Part shown: one piece after another, positions 37,470 through 50,532 of the stretch
Layout of the letters: each line of letters opens with the position of its first letter
Numbering within the stretch: the stretch's first letter is position 1
Assembly: GCF_020085105.1 (NCBI RefSeq)
Contig: NC_058044.1
Span: 24,487,206 to 24,551,205 of the forward strand
Reading direction: 5' to 3'
DNA: 64,000 nucleotides
Source: Siniperca chuatsi
Taxonomy: Eukaryota > Chordata > Actinopteri > Centrarchiformes > Sinipercidae
The notes under the pieces: generated by a model
Seen by the model: the letters and a program-made list of their open reading frames with translations, nothing else
Database searches by the model: none
What the model was told of the DNA's origin: nothing
Position numbers and translations under genes: made by a program

Positions 37470-40400
37470 TTTGGTGTAAGGATAGGGCAGTGTTCACTGA
37501 TTGATTGGTAGACGGAGGCATTGGGAGGATGTGCGTAAAGGAAACGATTGACCACTACACCCACAAACCCATTATTATGCTTTTCACTTACCTGGAAAGG
37601 TCTTTTTTGTACTGCAATAACAATAAAACGAGTCAATGGGTTTACATAAGAAATCCAATACTCCTTTAGAGACCAATACAGAGCATCTGATGTAACTATG
37701 TAGACACTGGCTGGAAGGCTTGGCTTTAAAGGCTGAAAACAGGGGTTTCTGGTGTTCTCAAGTTATTAACTGGCCCTCCTTTAATCAGATATCTCCACTC
37801 AAAGCATTAGCAGTTACTGTTATTCTAACAATTCACACATGTTAGAACAAGACACAGACAAATTCATTATTTTGCATTTCTGTGTAGCATCTACATGCCT
37901 TAATTTCAACACTGTATGGACTGTAGACAACAGTTTTTCACTTTTCATTGTAAGATAGTAGAGCTGGTGATACATCTTGTCTGAAAAAAAGTGTGAATAA
38001 TTGAATGATTGGTTGGAGGTGATTATTACCTTCACCATGTCATGTTGTGGCCTGGACTTTCCAGATGACGTACACTCTATCCTTTCAGTAAATGTACTAC
38101 AGAGCGTGGTTGACATTAGCACCGTTTACATACAGTATAGATTTTCTACAAGTGGCCCAGTTATTGTTTATCCAGTTTCCAATGACAATATGTGATGTAT
38201 AATGTCTAGAAAAGCAGAAACTATACAAACTCAGCCTTAAAATATTTTCTGCCAGGCAGTGAAAGCATCATCTGTCAGCTGGATTTACTCCGTAGCAGTG
38301 ACTGAGTGATTACGTACTACACTTTGATTTATACAATGAGTAAAAGTGACAGCAACACAATGGAAAGCAGAGAATGCGCATGCATATGTTCACCTGCAAA
38401 CAATACCTCGGGATGTTGTGACTGATGAGTAAATGTGAGCAGCCTTACAGCGAATGAATTACCCTGCACCTTGGACGTCGTTGGAATGTTACTTGTGAAA
38501 TTTGTTTGATCTCAGTCGTTATATCTAATAAGCCTGTGGTGGTAATATAATCACAGATCATAAGATTTGACATTTATTCTCTCACCAGACTGGTGCCACA
38601 CACACACACACACTCACACACACACACCCATCAGTGAAATCTGATAAACGTCCCAGACAGACTGAAGACAAAATAACAGCAACGTTTAAAAAAGGTTTTT
38701 TTTTAAAAAGGTTTTATCTGATATTTTATTCATTCTGATTGAAACCACAATAAAAAAAGCAAAACTGGTGGACCTTTACAGTAAAAATGGTGATGCTTTT
38801 TGCTGCAGTAAAAAAGGGAAGTTGGTTAAATACAAGCTATTTATTGAGATGGTGATGTAAACATTGTTACTCACAGCAAATGAATTATTGATAATAACTC
38901 GATTAACATCAAGTTGCTGAATTCCATTGACATTTAAGCTTCACATTAAAACAAAAATAACTAACCCTTGGTCTCCTTTGGATTATGACACTAAATACAA
39001 ATTTGAACTGTCGCTAGTAGCTGCAATGTAATGGTCTTAAATATGGATGAGCGTGAAAGCTGCTGCCACAGAAGAGTGGCGTGCAAAGGTTAACTGTCGC
39101 TTTCCCCTGATGGGTGTGTTCCACGGCAGATTGAGCTGGTTTGTAGATTGTTGTGTCAGCCACTTCAGGAAGTTTTATTCTGACCATAGGTTAGATAAGC
39201 TTCCTATGAAAAAGGTGTGCCAGTGTTTTGTCTGTGTGTGTGTTGGGGTGGGGTGTGGTGGGGTGAGGCTGGGGGTCAGGCATTGAGTTCAGTCATGTTT
39301 GGAGAGACATTCCTAAATTATCTATTATGCCAACAACTCTTTTGTCTGCTCCCCTCGCTTCACTGGAAAGGACAGAAAGATATTTAGCTGTTCAAAAGAA
39401 AATTGAAAGCAATTAAGAAGAACCAGTTTATAATGGTTATAAACACATCTTAGTTTTCATGCCATTCCTTTCAGAGGTTTCTTTGACATCTATGGATTGC
39501 ACAAATAAAAATGTTTACTGCACACTTTTGTGCAGTTTCAGCTGAGGAGAGAGTAAAAACTTTATGGAGAGGAACTTAACTTGGTGGTACAGGTAGCTGC
39601 AGAGAGTGTGACTGTTATGAAACCATGAATTGACTTTGTGAATGAATCTCATTAATTAAAGTGTAGTTGTTGTCTGGGGTTGTCTGTTGTTTTTTGACCG
39701 TTTGTGTAACCTACCAAATGCATTGACTAGACACTGATGGACAACAGTGGTTATATTCAAAATTATTGCTAGGGACAATTCAGTAGTCACTGGATATTCT
39801 ACGCCCTCGTGCCACCCTTAGAGGGTCTAGGTGAACATAAAGAAAGGTCGATCTCCCTCTATGCGGCGATGCACCTGTTGACCTCCATTTAAGAGTCCGG
39901 AAAAGTGACAGTAAAGTTGCACATTTGCAGTTTGTCAAAATATTTCTTACCTTAAAGCGCGTTTATGTGTAGCCTAACTTCAGCCGAACAGTGGCCACTG
40001 TGGCCACAAGCCACAATGAAAGGGTGATGGTAAATGCTACAACAGTGTAACAGTGGCACAAAAAGAAAAGAGTCCGAAAATGAACTCAGTTACACAGAAA
40101 TATGTATCTAATGTTTGCTAACCGTAGCTAACATTAGCCACCATAAGCTACTGGTCATAAGGCTGTAACCCCAAAACCCCTAAATGTAGGAATTTTAGTA
40201 ACATTAAGGTTTTGTTTTATTTCTTATAAATCCAACTTTTCATTTGTAAGATGAGGATTGTGTTATTTCTTCTATCAAAAGTGACATGGTCTCGGACATA
40301 CTAGGCTATGTAGCTATGCTACGCTATGTCCTTCAAAATGGGGTCATCCCTATGTCCCCAGGGCCCCGTGTTCCCTTAACATAAGACACGCTTTACATCT

Positions 40401-41020
40401 GTCTTCCTAGCAATTTAAAGATTTACACATATAAAAAAAATTATTGATTAAAAATGAGTGGTTAGGGTTAACCCTATTAACCATGACTTTATCATAGAGT
40501 TTCAAATTATGGTTTGAAAGAGGAGACGCACACTATTGCGGTAAGTGGAACCTCTTAAAATTACGTCGTACCACTCCAGAGCCACTTGTTCTCAGAGTTG
40601 TTCTGTTGCTCTTCTTTTGTTCTGAGTTGGTCTAGCCTTTTGTGTTGAGTTTTGAGCTGATTTCAACATATTGACGCAGGGAAACATACATTGAACATCT
40701 GACCTATAAACATTGCTGAGAACATAATGTGCTAAACGCTCCTCTTAGATGCCTGAGCAGTTGTTCAGCCAGATAACTGTGTGGCATTTAAACACGCTGC
40801 AGCAGGCTAAGTATAACTGACATTGAAGAAAAGAAAAATACTAATCTTCATACCTGGCTAGTTATCAGTTAGCCAGCCATCAAGCTGCCCAACTAGATGT
40901 TCAACCTGTCTTCCACAGAGCGTCACTAATACTGTTCACACCCAGATATTAGGTTTTCAAAAATCTATCAACTGAATACCACACATTGCTGTGGCATTGG
41001 ACCGACGCTGTCTCCTTCTC
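37470..41020. other. gast-keratin A intergenic region
   Basis: No gene seen. Contains a (CA)n-like tract at 38603-38628. The eif1 gene that sits here in mammals was not recognised. Confidence 0.45.
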
Positions 41021-41029
41021 TCAGAGTCC

Positions 41030-41036
41030 TATAAAA
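41030..41036 (+). promoter_or_regulatory. TATA box of keratin A
   Basis: CCTATAAAATGCCC, 83 bp before the keratin A start codon, leaving a 5' UTR of roughly 55 bp. Confidence 0.7.
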
Positions 41037-41118
41037 TGCCCAGTTGTCTCAGGCAGGGTCACTCCTCGCACACTCTCCAGCTGTGCTCATCACCTGCAGG
41101 TCACCACCACCTCTCACC

Positions 41119-44100
41119 ATGTCTGTCAGTCTCGCCAGCCAGAGCAGCTACAGCTCCCGCAGCATCTCCAACACCAGTGCCATCAGCCTGAGCGGAGGGA
41201 TGCAGTTTGTCGGAGCCGGCCAGACCCGCATCTCCACGGGCCCCTTCCAGACCCGCGCGCCCAGCGTGTATGGGGGCGCGGGAGGTTACGGGACCCGCAT
41301 CTCCCAGTCCCACTCAGTCTTCTCCTCCAGGTCACTGACCCCGTACGGCGAGACTGGAGTGATGAATAACGGGAAGGTGACCATGCAGAACCTCAACGAC
41401 CGCCTGGCCTCCTACCTGGAGAAGGTAAGGCATGATGATGATGATGATGATACCTACAAATTGCTGCACGCTGTTGGCTGCAACACTCCCGCTTTCCTGT
41501 GCTTTTCTTAAAGCGTTGTAAGCACTCCGAGAACACACACCTTTGCCACTGCTGCACAGTCCTGGGAAGCTTTGTCAGACCTTCTGTAATTATGGACAAA
41601 GTGTTTTCTGACACATGCAGTGACACATACTGCATATTCAAAGACTTATTTTAAAACTTCACTATATCAGTTTTTGTAGCTCAGTAATCTCCTACTTTAT
41701 ATTACGGTAAATACTGTATGTTTATTTAGATATATTTATGTCAATGATTTGTGCTGTTGTGGTTAATGAAAATGACACTCACTTCTGCACTGCTGCCACT
41801 TTTCTGTGAAAAAGAGCTTCACCCAAAACATTTCAAGGGGCATAAATTCACATAGAAACACTATATCCACAAAGCAAATTAATTTAGAGAACACAGATAA
41901 CAAAGCCACAGATGAAAGGAACCTGCCTATACATATATATATAGCTGCATTTTAAAACACAATGCACAGGAAGCAGCATGATGAAAGGCTCAGACTGAGC
42001 AGTTGTCAGCTATTGTCCAAACTGCTCAGCCTCCTTCAAAGATCCATCATCACCACGAGCCTACGTACATATAACCTGTAACCACACCAACACGCACTGA
42101 TATAAAGTGTGTCTACTTCAGCAACACACCGTGAAGCTGTAGCACTGCATCTCCTCCAGCAACTGCAACTTTAGGGAGAAACCAATACCACAGGGAAAGG
42201 GGGCATGTGACTTTTTGTGATATGATCTGTGACATAATTGGAAGAATACGTTTGACTCATAGTATAAAATGATCCTAACTACATATAAAAAATACTAGTA
42301 ATAAAATTAAATATTAAATAAAGTAAAAATATATTACCAGATATCAAAAATCTGGTGGGGCACGTGCTTGAATGGGCGTCAGACGCCTCTGATTACCAGG
42401 ACTGCATGTTTTGTCCCCCATCACTTCCATTAGAAGTGCATGAAGAAGGGATCCGTTGAAGGCCAGTATGAATAGCAGGAAGGACTGCAGCAAGCTGAAC
42501 CTGCTTCAATGTTTTTAAGATGGACTTGAACCTATCTTTTAATTCTGTACGTGGAAGAAAAAAAGAACAAATAACCAAGAGGATACAAGACATGTAGGTG
42601 ATATATAACAGTAGAATATTCTGTTTAAAGGTAGTATTTTGAACCAAATATGAATATATATGACCTTGTTGTATTAACTTAGCTCGATGAAGACTTGGCT
42701 CTCACAGTGCCATGTGACAAAAGCAGCAGCAATACTGAGTATTTCACATTTGTGTCAGTTTATACATTTTAGAAGCAAATATTGTACTTTGTTTTTTGAG
42801 AGTTACTTGTTACTTTGCAGATTATGACATTAAACACAAATGATAATAAATGATATATATATATATAATAAACGACCCAACTATACATACCTCTTCTTAA
42901 AATAAGCTCCATTTTAACCAGCTACAACATTAAAATGCTTCTTACACATGAATGCATCAGTGATATTAATGCATTAGGCCTAATATTACACATAATAATA
43001 CACTACTGACAGGGAGCTTTCTACTGCATAAAAAGTACTTTTACTTTTGATACTTTAAATACATTTTGTTGATCACACTTACATAACTTTAACAAAAATA
43101 AAGAATTAAGTAAAGGATTTGAATACTTCTTCCATCACTGGCAAAGAATCATGTCAGACAGGATGCAGGTCAATGGACTTTATTAAAGGAAGGTAAAGTA
43201 GACAATAACGTGTGTGTGTGTGTGGTCTATAACAACCAAAAAAATTACAACAAATGAATATGTGAATTGCGTGAGGTCACTCTCTGGTTGTGTGTGCAGG
43301 TACACTTCCTGGAGGCAGCCAACAGGAAGCTGGAGCTGCAGATCAGAGAGTTCTATGAGAAGAGAGCTCCTTCTGTCTCCAAAAACTTCACCGGCTACTT
43401 CGCCACCATCTCTGATCTCCAAGCTCAGGTACCTCTCACATTTTACACATCATGACACATTAAAACATGCTAAATATAACTAACAAAACTATTCTACAAG
43501 CATATATGTGGTGTGCAAACAAGCAGGCAACCAAACATTTACGTGCATGCTTCTCGCTCATGTTGAGAGACATATTTCTCAGTGAGAACCAGTTTACAGT
43601 GGTTGAAATCACCTCTTTGTTTGTCAGCCATTCATTTCAAATGTTTCTGTTTTTGACATTTTTGCAGCTTTGGTGCAGTTTGAGCTGAGTAATGTTTATC
43701 ACACTGTAACAATTTGTTGTGTGAGAGAACGTTCACATGTAACTATGACGACGATGACTATGATGGACGCCGATGATGATCAACAGGGGCCCAATAGCAA
43801 ATTTTTACCCCAGTGCTCCCAAGCATAAATGCTACATGGATAAATTCGCAGACGCTGCATCAAAAATGAACAAACCTTTTCTCAAAACTAAAGAACCAAG
43901 AGAGCACTCCTAAAGTAGCTGTGGATTCTTTCTGTGTTGTATAAACTGTGGCTTTGAACTCCAAATAAACACTTAATCATCTATAGTGGCTGTCCTTTAA
44001 AATCCACTGTAGAAAATGTAGTTTTTGAAATATGTGCTGTCATGTTTTGGTGTCTGCTTCTGTATAAAAATGACACATAAATGTACTGAATCTGTCCAGT

Positions 44101-47100
44101 AAAACAAGCACACTTATGAATAAATAGAGAATTTTTCATTCACCCCCCATTTAGATCTCGAGGAGATTTTCAGAGAATCAAAGCACCATCCTGCAGGTTG
44201 ACAATGCTCGACTGGCTGCAGACGACTTTAGAATAAAGTAGGTTTACCCTCCTCTGTTGCTTCATGCTAAATCCACATGCACCCTACAATAATTTTATTT
44301 GGATATACGTCAACCAAAAAAAAAGTTTTGTATTTTTAGTCTGTAATTTTGTAAAAAAGTAAAAAAAAAAAAAAACAAAAGGTTTAATTCATATGGTAGG
44401 AATAACATTTACATCCACTGGAACATCACAAAGACTGAAGATGTAGTTGAATGGTCATATTTTTTCTTTCACTCATTTAATTTAATTACAACTACACCTG
44501 GCTTCCTTCTGTAGGTATGAGATGGAGATGAACCACTGTAAGATGGTGGAGAGTGATGTGTCCCGTCTCCGAGGGGTCCGGGACAACCTGACTCTTTCCA
44601 TCAGTGACCTGGAGTTGCAGATAGAAGGTCTGAAAGAGGAGTTGTTGTGCCTCAAGAGCAACCATGAGGAGGTAAGAACTGAACCAGCTCCAGAGAGATT
44701 TCTCTGTTATGTTTAAAACAAAATTTATAACAAAAAGGGTTTGAAGATACTGAACAATTTAATAGCAGGGTGGCTTAGAGTCTGTTTTGTTTTACAGTAC
44801 AGTACAATGCCGCCATCTGTTGGTGGTGGCAGCCATGACTCACACACCTGTAGAAGGGCAGGAAATAATAATGTGTCCCTTTTCCATGTTGCAGGAGATA
44901 AATCAGTTAAGGATCCAGCACACTGGCACAGTTAATGTAGAGGTGGACAGCGCACAGTCAGTTGATCTGACAAAGGTCCTGGAGGAAATGAGGGAGCAGT
45001 ATGAAGCTGTGGTGCTGAAGAACAAGATGGAGCTCGAGAAATGGTTCCAATCTAAGGTGAGACGGGAGAGCAATGTCCCTGAAAATTTAAAAACGACTCA
45101 GAATAAAAACTACGATGAAAATATTTACAGATGGCAATGTCAAGGGATTTATTGCATATATATCTCTCTGTGTGTGTGTGTGTGTGTGTGTGTAAAAAGG
45201 TGGATATTCTACAGACGCAAATCATTACATGTACAACAGAGGTGAAGACGTTTTACACGAAGCTGTCAGAGCTGAAGAGGACCTACCAGAGTTTGGAGAT
45301 AAGTCGGCAAAGCATCATCACAGAGGTAGGCCATAGACGAAATGACAGAATGCAAAAGCACACTTTTAGGGTAGGGTTGTGAGCTTGTGGGATTTGTACT
45401 TAGATTAAAGGGTAGGCTCCCAATTTTTCAAGTCTGTCTTAAAACAACACTCACATGCCCATATGTACGTTGAAACAGTTTTTGCTTGTTGTAATTATTC
45501 CTCCTGTTCATAATGGTCATTACAAGATCCTTTCCTAATGCTCTTCCAATGTAAGTGATGGATCCACAGTCCTCGTTCTGTACAAAAATATATTCCAAGT
45601 TAACGTCAGATAAACTTCAGTTCAGATAATGCACAGGGCTGCGTTTGTGGGGGCATGTTGTTTAAAAGGTACTCACAGGTACCGAAAGACAGTGAAATAT
45701 GATCTAGGAAGTCCAGTTGGAGTAATAGATTATGTGTTTAAAGGCGTATCAGATGCCAAAACACTGCACAACGGGTTACTCACAGACAGGATTTTACAAC
45801 TCAGGAACGTTATCACTGCAGCAATTATTTTATCTTCGATCGTGAGGTAAACAGTAGAAATACGACGTTCATGTTTCAAAGTAATCTTCCAGGAATGATG
45901 TCATGTTGCACTGCAGTTGGTTCAACTTTTGATGACACCCCCTGTGTTGGCACCCTCCCTGTGTCGACGGACTGGCTCCATTCTAATGAATGAGAGGGCT
46001 GCTTTTCTCATACACTGCTCAAGTTCGTCTGAACGCGGCATTAATCAAATTAAGTGGATATTTTTTTTTTGTTCAAAATTCCCTCTTTGTGTTTCCCCTG
46101 ACAGTGTTTCCATGCTGAGCCATGGTGGAGGGATAGTTACACAATGAGGGAATTTTGTACTAAAGAACTATAACTTTGGAAGATACACACTGGATTTGAC
46201 TAACTAAAACTGCTGAAGCCTTAAATTATATATAGTATGTTTGCACTGAACAAGGACTGTGACAATTTGAAGCACATTAGGAAGCTTGAATGGGCATGAC
46301 GCGTCTGATTACAAGAACTGCAGATTTTGTCCCCCATCACTTCCATTGGAAGTGCATCAGGAACGGATCCGTTGAAGGCCAATGTGAATAGCAGGAAGGA
46401 TTGCAGCAAGCAGAACCTGTTTCAATGTTCATATGGGCACCTGACTATTTTAAGATTCAAAATTGTGAACCTATCCTTTAAATTAGTATTGTTCAGATAC
46501 ATCATGAAACTATAACTTTATAATTTCCCGTCAGGCAGACAGGCAGTCCTTTTCTCTGATCACGCTCACAGCTTTCCTAACATCCTTCCCGTCTGTCCTG
46601 CAGATTCAGTGCCTGCAGCAGAATGTGCAAGAAGTGAAGAGTCAATACAATGCTCAGCTTGGCCAGCTGCAGCTGACCATCAACATCCTGGAGATCGAGC
46701 TGCAGCAGCTGAAAGTCTCCCTCGAGCAGCAGCAAAGCGAGTACAACCTGCTACTGGACATCAAGATGAGGCTGGAACTGGAGATCGCCGAGTACAGGAG
46801 GCTGCTGGACGGAGAGCTGCAGGAGAGGAGGCAATATGAACAAAAAATTAAATAAATATTACATTTCTTTAACTCTTTAAAGTGAAGGTAGCAGGCCAAC
46901 AGCTAAAACAATAAAATATGTTTTAAAATAATGTTCTCTCTCTCCATAGGGCTGTGGTCATCAGCAAGGTTGTGGAAGTGGAAGGTAGGAATCCCCATCA
47001 TTCACTAAACTGACCTTCTGAGCTTGTAACAATGTCATTTAATTAGGCTCCTTGCACTGTAGTCACATGATTATTATTATGTTTGTTCTCCACCTCTCTA

Positions 47101-47208
47101 GAGCATAAACCCCACATCGAGAGGAGAGTGAAGACCATCGTGGAGGAGATTATTGACGGAAAGGTGGTGTCCTCCAGTGTTGACACCCAAGTGGAGGAAA
47201 TTCAGTAA
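41119..47208 (+). CDS. type I keratin A (acidic intermediate-filament protein)
   Basis: Nine exons: 41119-41424, 43300-43428, 44155-44237, 44515-44671, 44895-45056, 45200-45325, 46604-46830, 46950-46984, 47102-47208; all phases agree, giving 443 residues. The head (1-91) is Ser/Gly-rich with [16 protein letters not shown]. The helix-initiation motif is [11 protein letters not shown] (92-102). The rod includes [18 protein letters not shown] and ends with [12 protein letters not shown] (381-392). The tail carries [20 protein letters not shown] and [16 protein letters not shown]. It would pair with a type II keratin in cytoplasmic filaments. Oddities: an extra intron after YLEK that keratins B and C lack; a GC donor at 46831; and a (GT)n instead of a pyrimidine tract before 45200. 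The 157-, 162- and 126-nt rod exons match those of B and C. Confidence 0.93.
42371..42545 (-). repeat. dispersed repeat family R, copy in keratin A intron 1
   Basis: Matches 46285-46485 in order: 'gcgtctgattac..', 'tttgtcccccatcacttcca', 'ggatccgttgaaggcca', 'gaatagcaggaagga'. The complementary orientation occurs at 45395. Confidence 0.65.
43017..43140. repeat. dispersed repeat fragment in keratin A intron 1
   Basis: Reads 'agtacttttacttttgatac' to 'gaatacttcttccatcactg'; related to the fragment at 28308. Confidence 0.5.
45169..45193. repeat. (TG)n adjoining a splice acceptor
   Basis: Twelve TG units directly before TAAAAAG|GTGGAT, the acceptor of the 126-nt keratin A exon. Confidence 0.9.
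45395..46200 (+). repeat. dispersed repeat family R, long copy
   Basis: Begins 'agggtaggctcccaattttt' and includes 'aagtctgtcttaaaacaaca', then later 'ccctctttgtgtttcccctg'. Its first 200 bp is complementary to 42371-42545 and 46285-46485. Confidence 0.5.
46285..46485 (-). repeat. dispersed repeat family R, inverted copy
   Basis: Lies just after the + copy in the same intron, in the opposite orientation, so the pair could form a stem. Confidence 0.6.
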
Positions 47209-49650
47209 CACCTCTGCTGCCACTTTTACATTGATTTGGCCCCTAAATGTAATTAATTGACTCCTATAATACCTGCTTAATGAATAATTTAGTCAGCTGT
47301 TAACTTGTAATTTCTACCAAACAAATCTTTTGCTTTTTAAGGAGGTTACCTTGGCATTTTCTTTATTTTCTTTTGATTGCAATTATATAGCAAGGTTGCA
47401 GCAAGTGATGATCTTTCCTTGACGGATGCTCGCTCTGATAAGTACGAGACCAAAATATGATTAAAAGCTGATGAGCATTCTTAGTCACAAATGTGTATTA
47501 CAAGTCAGAAAGGTGGATTATAGTTTGTACGTGGATTTTTTATTGGCAAAATCTAATCAGAGTGTTATTTAGTCGCTGAAAACATCCCTTTTTGGACATA
47601 TAAATAACATAGGAAATGTAAAACGGTCAAGATTCAAGTCAGTTTTAGGTCATACATTAAAGTGATAAAAACTCAATAATGTTTTTATTATATGATCTCA
47701 AGGTCAGTGTCTCCTGTATTTTTCCTTTGCAGATACTGTATGTGATATGTGCCATGTAGTGTTTGGGATGTACTTTCACTCATGACCACCAAGTGTCACT
47801 GTGTCCTTCTCCCTAAAAGTAAAGCCCTGGCACAACTTTAGTGGATTGCATAACCTTATTTTGCTTAAGTAGAAACAGATTGTTGCTGAACAAGATACAT
47901 TTAGAAGCACCATTAGTTTAACTTGTCACAGGACAATAAACAATGGTCTGCAAATTGCACAAAATCAAGGCACAATATTGATGCTATGTTGAACATGGTA
48001 GAAAAATAATACATGTGTGATACTGAACATGATTTTCACAGAAACATGGAGAGAAAAAAAAGTTTTTGTATAGGTCAGTTTCGGTGAGGTTTGCAGTTAC
48101 CCTTGAGTCACCAAAAGCCTCTTCATTTAGGTGGAGTTGAATCAAGTGTAGACTTGAGATGTCCAGGCATCCAAACATCAGTGATTCACCTACCTAATGA
48201 CTTAATCTGTCAGTCAAAATGACTCCCTTTCTTTCACTGCTATTGTGCTGCACTCTATTAACACACTCCAATTTGAATTATTCTGCATGACTAGACAAGA
48301 CAAAACCAATTAAAAAAAACATTGTGCACCATTGTTGGACCCTTGCAACTTGCACCTAACATACATACATACAGAAAGTCCCATTTTAAATTGAAATCCT
48401 AACGTTAAATTCGCCCTCCTGGTGTCAAACTTCAAGCCTAATTGTAAGAGTTAAATGTTGTCTCAGAGGGTGGGCAAATTCCCTGCACATGTGCTTTTGC
48501 ACTAGTAGGTCATGTTACTTCATGGTTGTGTGCATCACATGAGGTTTTCCCTCAGCTGAATGCAATAATCTCTATTATTACCAAAACATAAGCAATTATG
48601 GGCTTAATTGTGTGCACATGGGCTCTTCATTCAGTTCATTTAAGTCGACTCACAGAGACAGTGAAGCTGTTGGTTTAATATATTGGTTACTTATATATCT
48701 TGTTAATGAGTCCAGAGTTCTCTGTTGTAAATTTCCAGACCTCTCAGTGCATCTGAACATCAGAGGTGTTGCATTAATCATTCCTGACTGCACAGGGTGC
48801 GGCTAATACTTGCAGGGCATACTGAGATGCAACTGAAACCAGTCTGGGCCTGAAATGGAATAAACAAAAAATATAAAAGACAGAGGAGTCTTGTTAAAAA
48901 ACACCTGATCCTGCAGTGAGTCATTGCAGCACTCACTTCCTCTCCTACATGATGTAGAAAGTGAGATATTGTTTTATATTGGCTCATAAATGAGAGTTAC
49001 ACACCCAGGTAAAAGCACTCCTGGCTATTTCTCATGCTGCAGCGTATTTTGAACATACTGTTCCTGTTTTCACCACAAGCTGTAGTTATTTGTGTCAGGG
49101 ATGCACTGAATGGGCCTTTTGCATTCTAAGAAGTCATTTTCCATTTACATGAAAAGTGGATGGGATGTGTGACACAGTAAATCTGTCAAAAAGACTTATT
49201 GATATGGTTTTTGGAAAAAGCACTGCAAGTTGAACCACTAGTACAACTCCCTTATGTGCCATGTGCATTGCATAGCAGATTGTCATCCACTAGATGCAGG
49301 GCATAAATCAATTACTCTGCAGTGAGGTTTGAATATATTTAATCTTATCGTGTGAAAAGCTGAAACTCCCTTTTAGTGAATGGAGAATGCACCGGTTTGC
49401 AGGAGTATCTCAATTAAAAGCATGCTGCATTCATACTTTGCTTCACACATGAGAACCACAGACACACCTTGCCCTACCGCCACACATACCATCACCATTA
49501 ATCACTCAGCTCACATAAACCACAACTCTGTTCTTTTTTGTAAGAGCAGAAGAGTGTGCAGTGTCTGTTTATTGCAGATCATTGTATTAATACTAAATAT
49601 CTACATTCTGTTTTCAAATGAGTTCAATCTATCTGTGAAATGTAGGCTAA
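47209..49650. other. downstream of keratin A, non-coding
   Basis: Probable keratin A 3' UTR followed by intergenic DNA. ATTAAA occurs at about 47459 and 47656, and AATAAA at about 47935. No gene is seen. Confidence 0.45.
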
Positions 49651-49654
49651 AAAC

Positions 49655-49800
49655 CGCACTACATGTTAATGTGTTAACATCACTAACATGCTAAACATTA
49701 CATGCTGAACCATATAGCATGTTAACAGCAAACTATGTTCAAATTAGAACATGCTAATGTTGGCATGTCCTAATGCTAACATGCTAAATTACATACACAG
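49655..49800. repeat. degenerate tandem 'catgctaa' repeat
   Basis: Repeated variants of AACATGCTAA in both orientations, a type common in fish non-coding DNA. Confidence 0.6.
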
Positions 49801-49973
49801 TACTTACATGGAATTACATACTACTAAATTATTCCATGTTATGATATTTAGTGTCAGTCGGATGCATTTTAAATTTCCTAGATTTGTTGTAATTTCATAT
49901 TTTTGATTGATTTCATGTTTCACTGAAAAAACACACTTAGTGTATTTCTGGACCTGTAATGATAACATTCTGA

Positions 49974-50481
49974 CTATGGAGGACCACAAGTGTCATGGAA
50001 ATAGTAATAAAGCATTTCATAAATTAATAACTAATTGTACAATAAAAATAGGCATTACATAAACATTTGTTTATTAATCTATAAATAAATAGACTAAATT
50101 ACAAAGTAATTCCCTATTTGATATTTAATGGGTATTTTAAATGCCTAATTAAAATCTGTATTCTTAATTCAATTTGTGAATCCAGTAATTTATTTTTCTT
50201 TTTAAACTGAATTTTCAAATAGATTTTGAATTTCCATTATTTATTTATAAATTCATTAATGTGTTTTAAAATTATGTACATATCAACTGTTTTATGTTGT
50301 TTTTGTAAATCCCTTTTTAAATGGAACTATTTATTGATGGATTAATATTTCATTTGTAAATTCTTTTTATTATTCCTCTTTTTATTACCATTTAAAAATC
50401 AAATGAGGAATTACTTTGTAATTTAGTCTATTTATTTATAGATTAATAAACAAATGTATTGATGCCTATGGTCCTCCATAG
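49974..50481. mobile_element. inverted-repeat element (MITE-like)
   Basis: The ends CTATGGAGGACC and GGTCCTCCATAG are perfect inverted repeats, and long inner arms (about 50051-50129 and 50395-50466) are complementary. The 5' arm carries about 60 bp with no partner. CTGA flanks both ends and may be a short target duplication. No coding capacity. Confidence 0.7.
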
Positions 50482-50532
50482 CTGACCAGACTTAAGTTCA
50501 ATCAGTGAAAATTGGTTAAGGTGAATTTGGTA

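Noticed and set aside
49380-49694. 104-codon plus-strand open frame downstream of keratin A
   Set aside because: No splice or promoter context, no domain, and it runs into the 'catgctaa' repeat.
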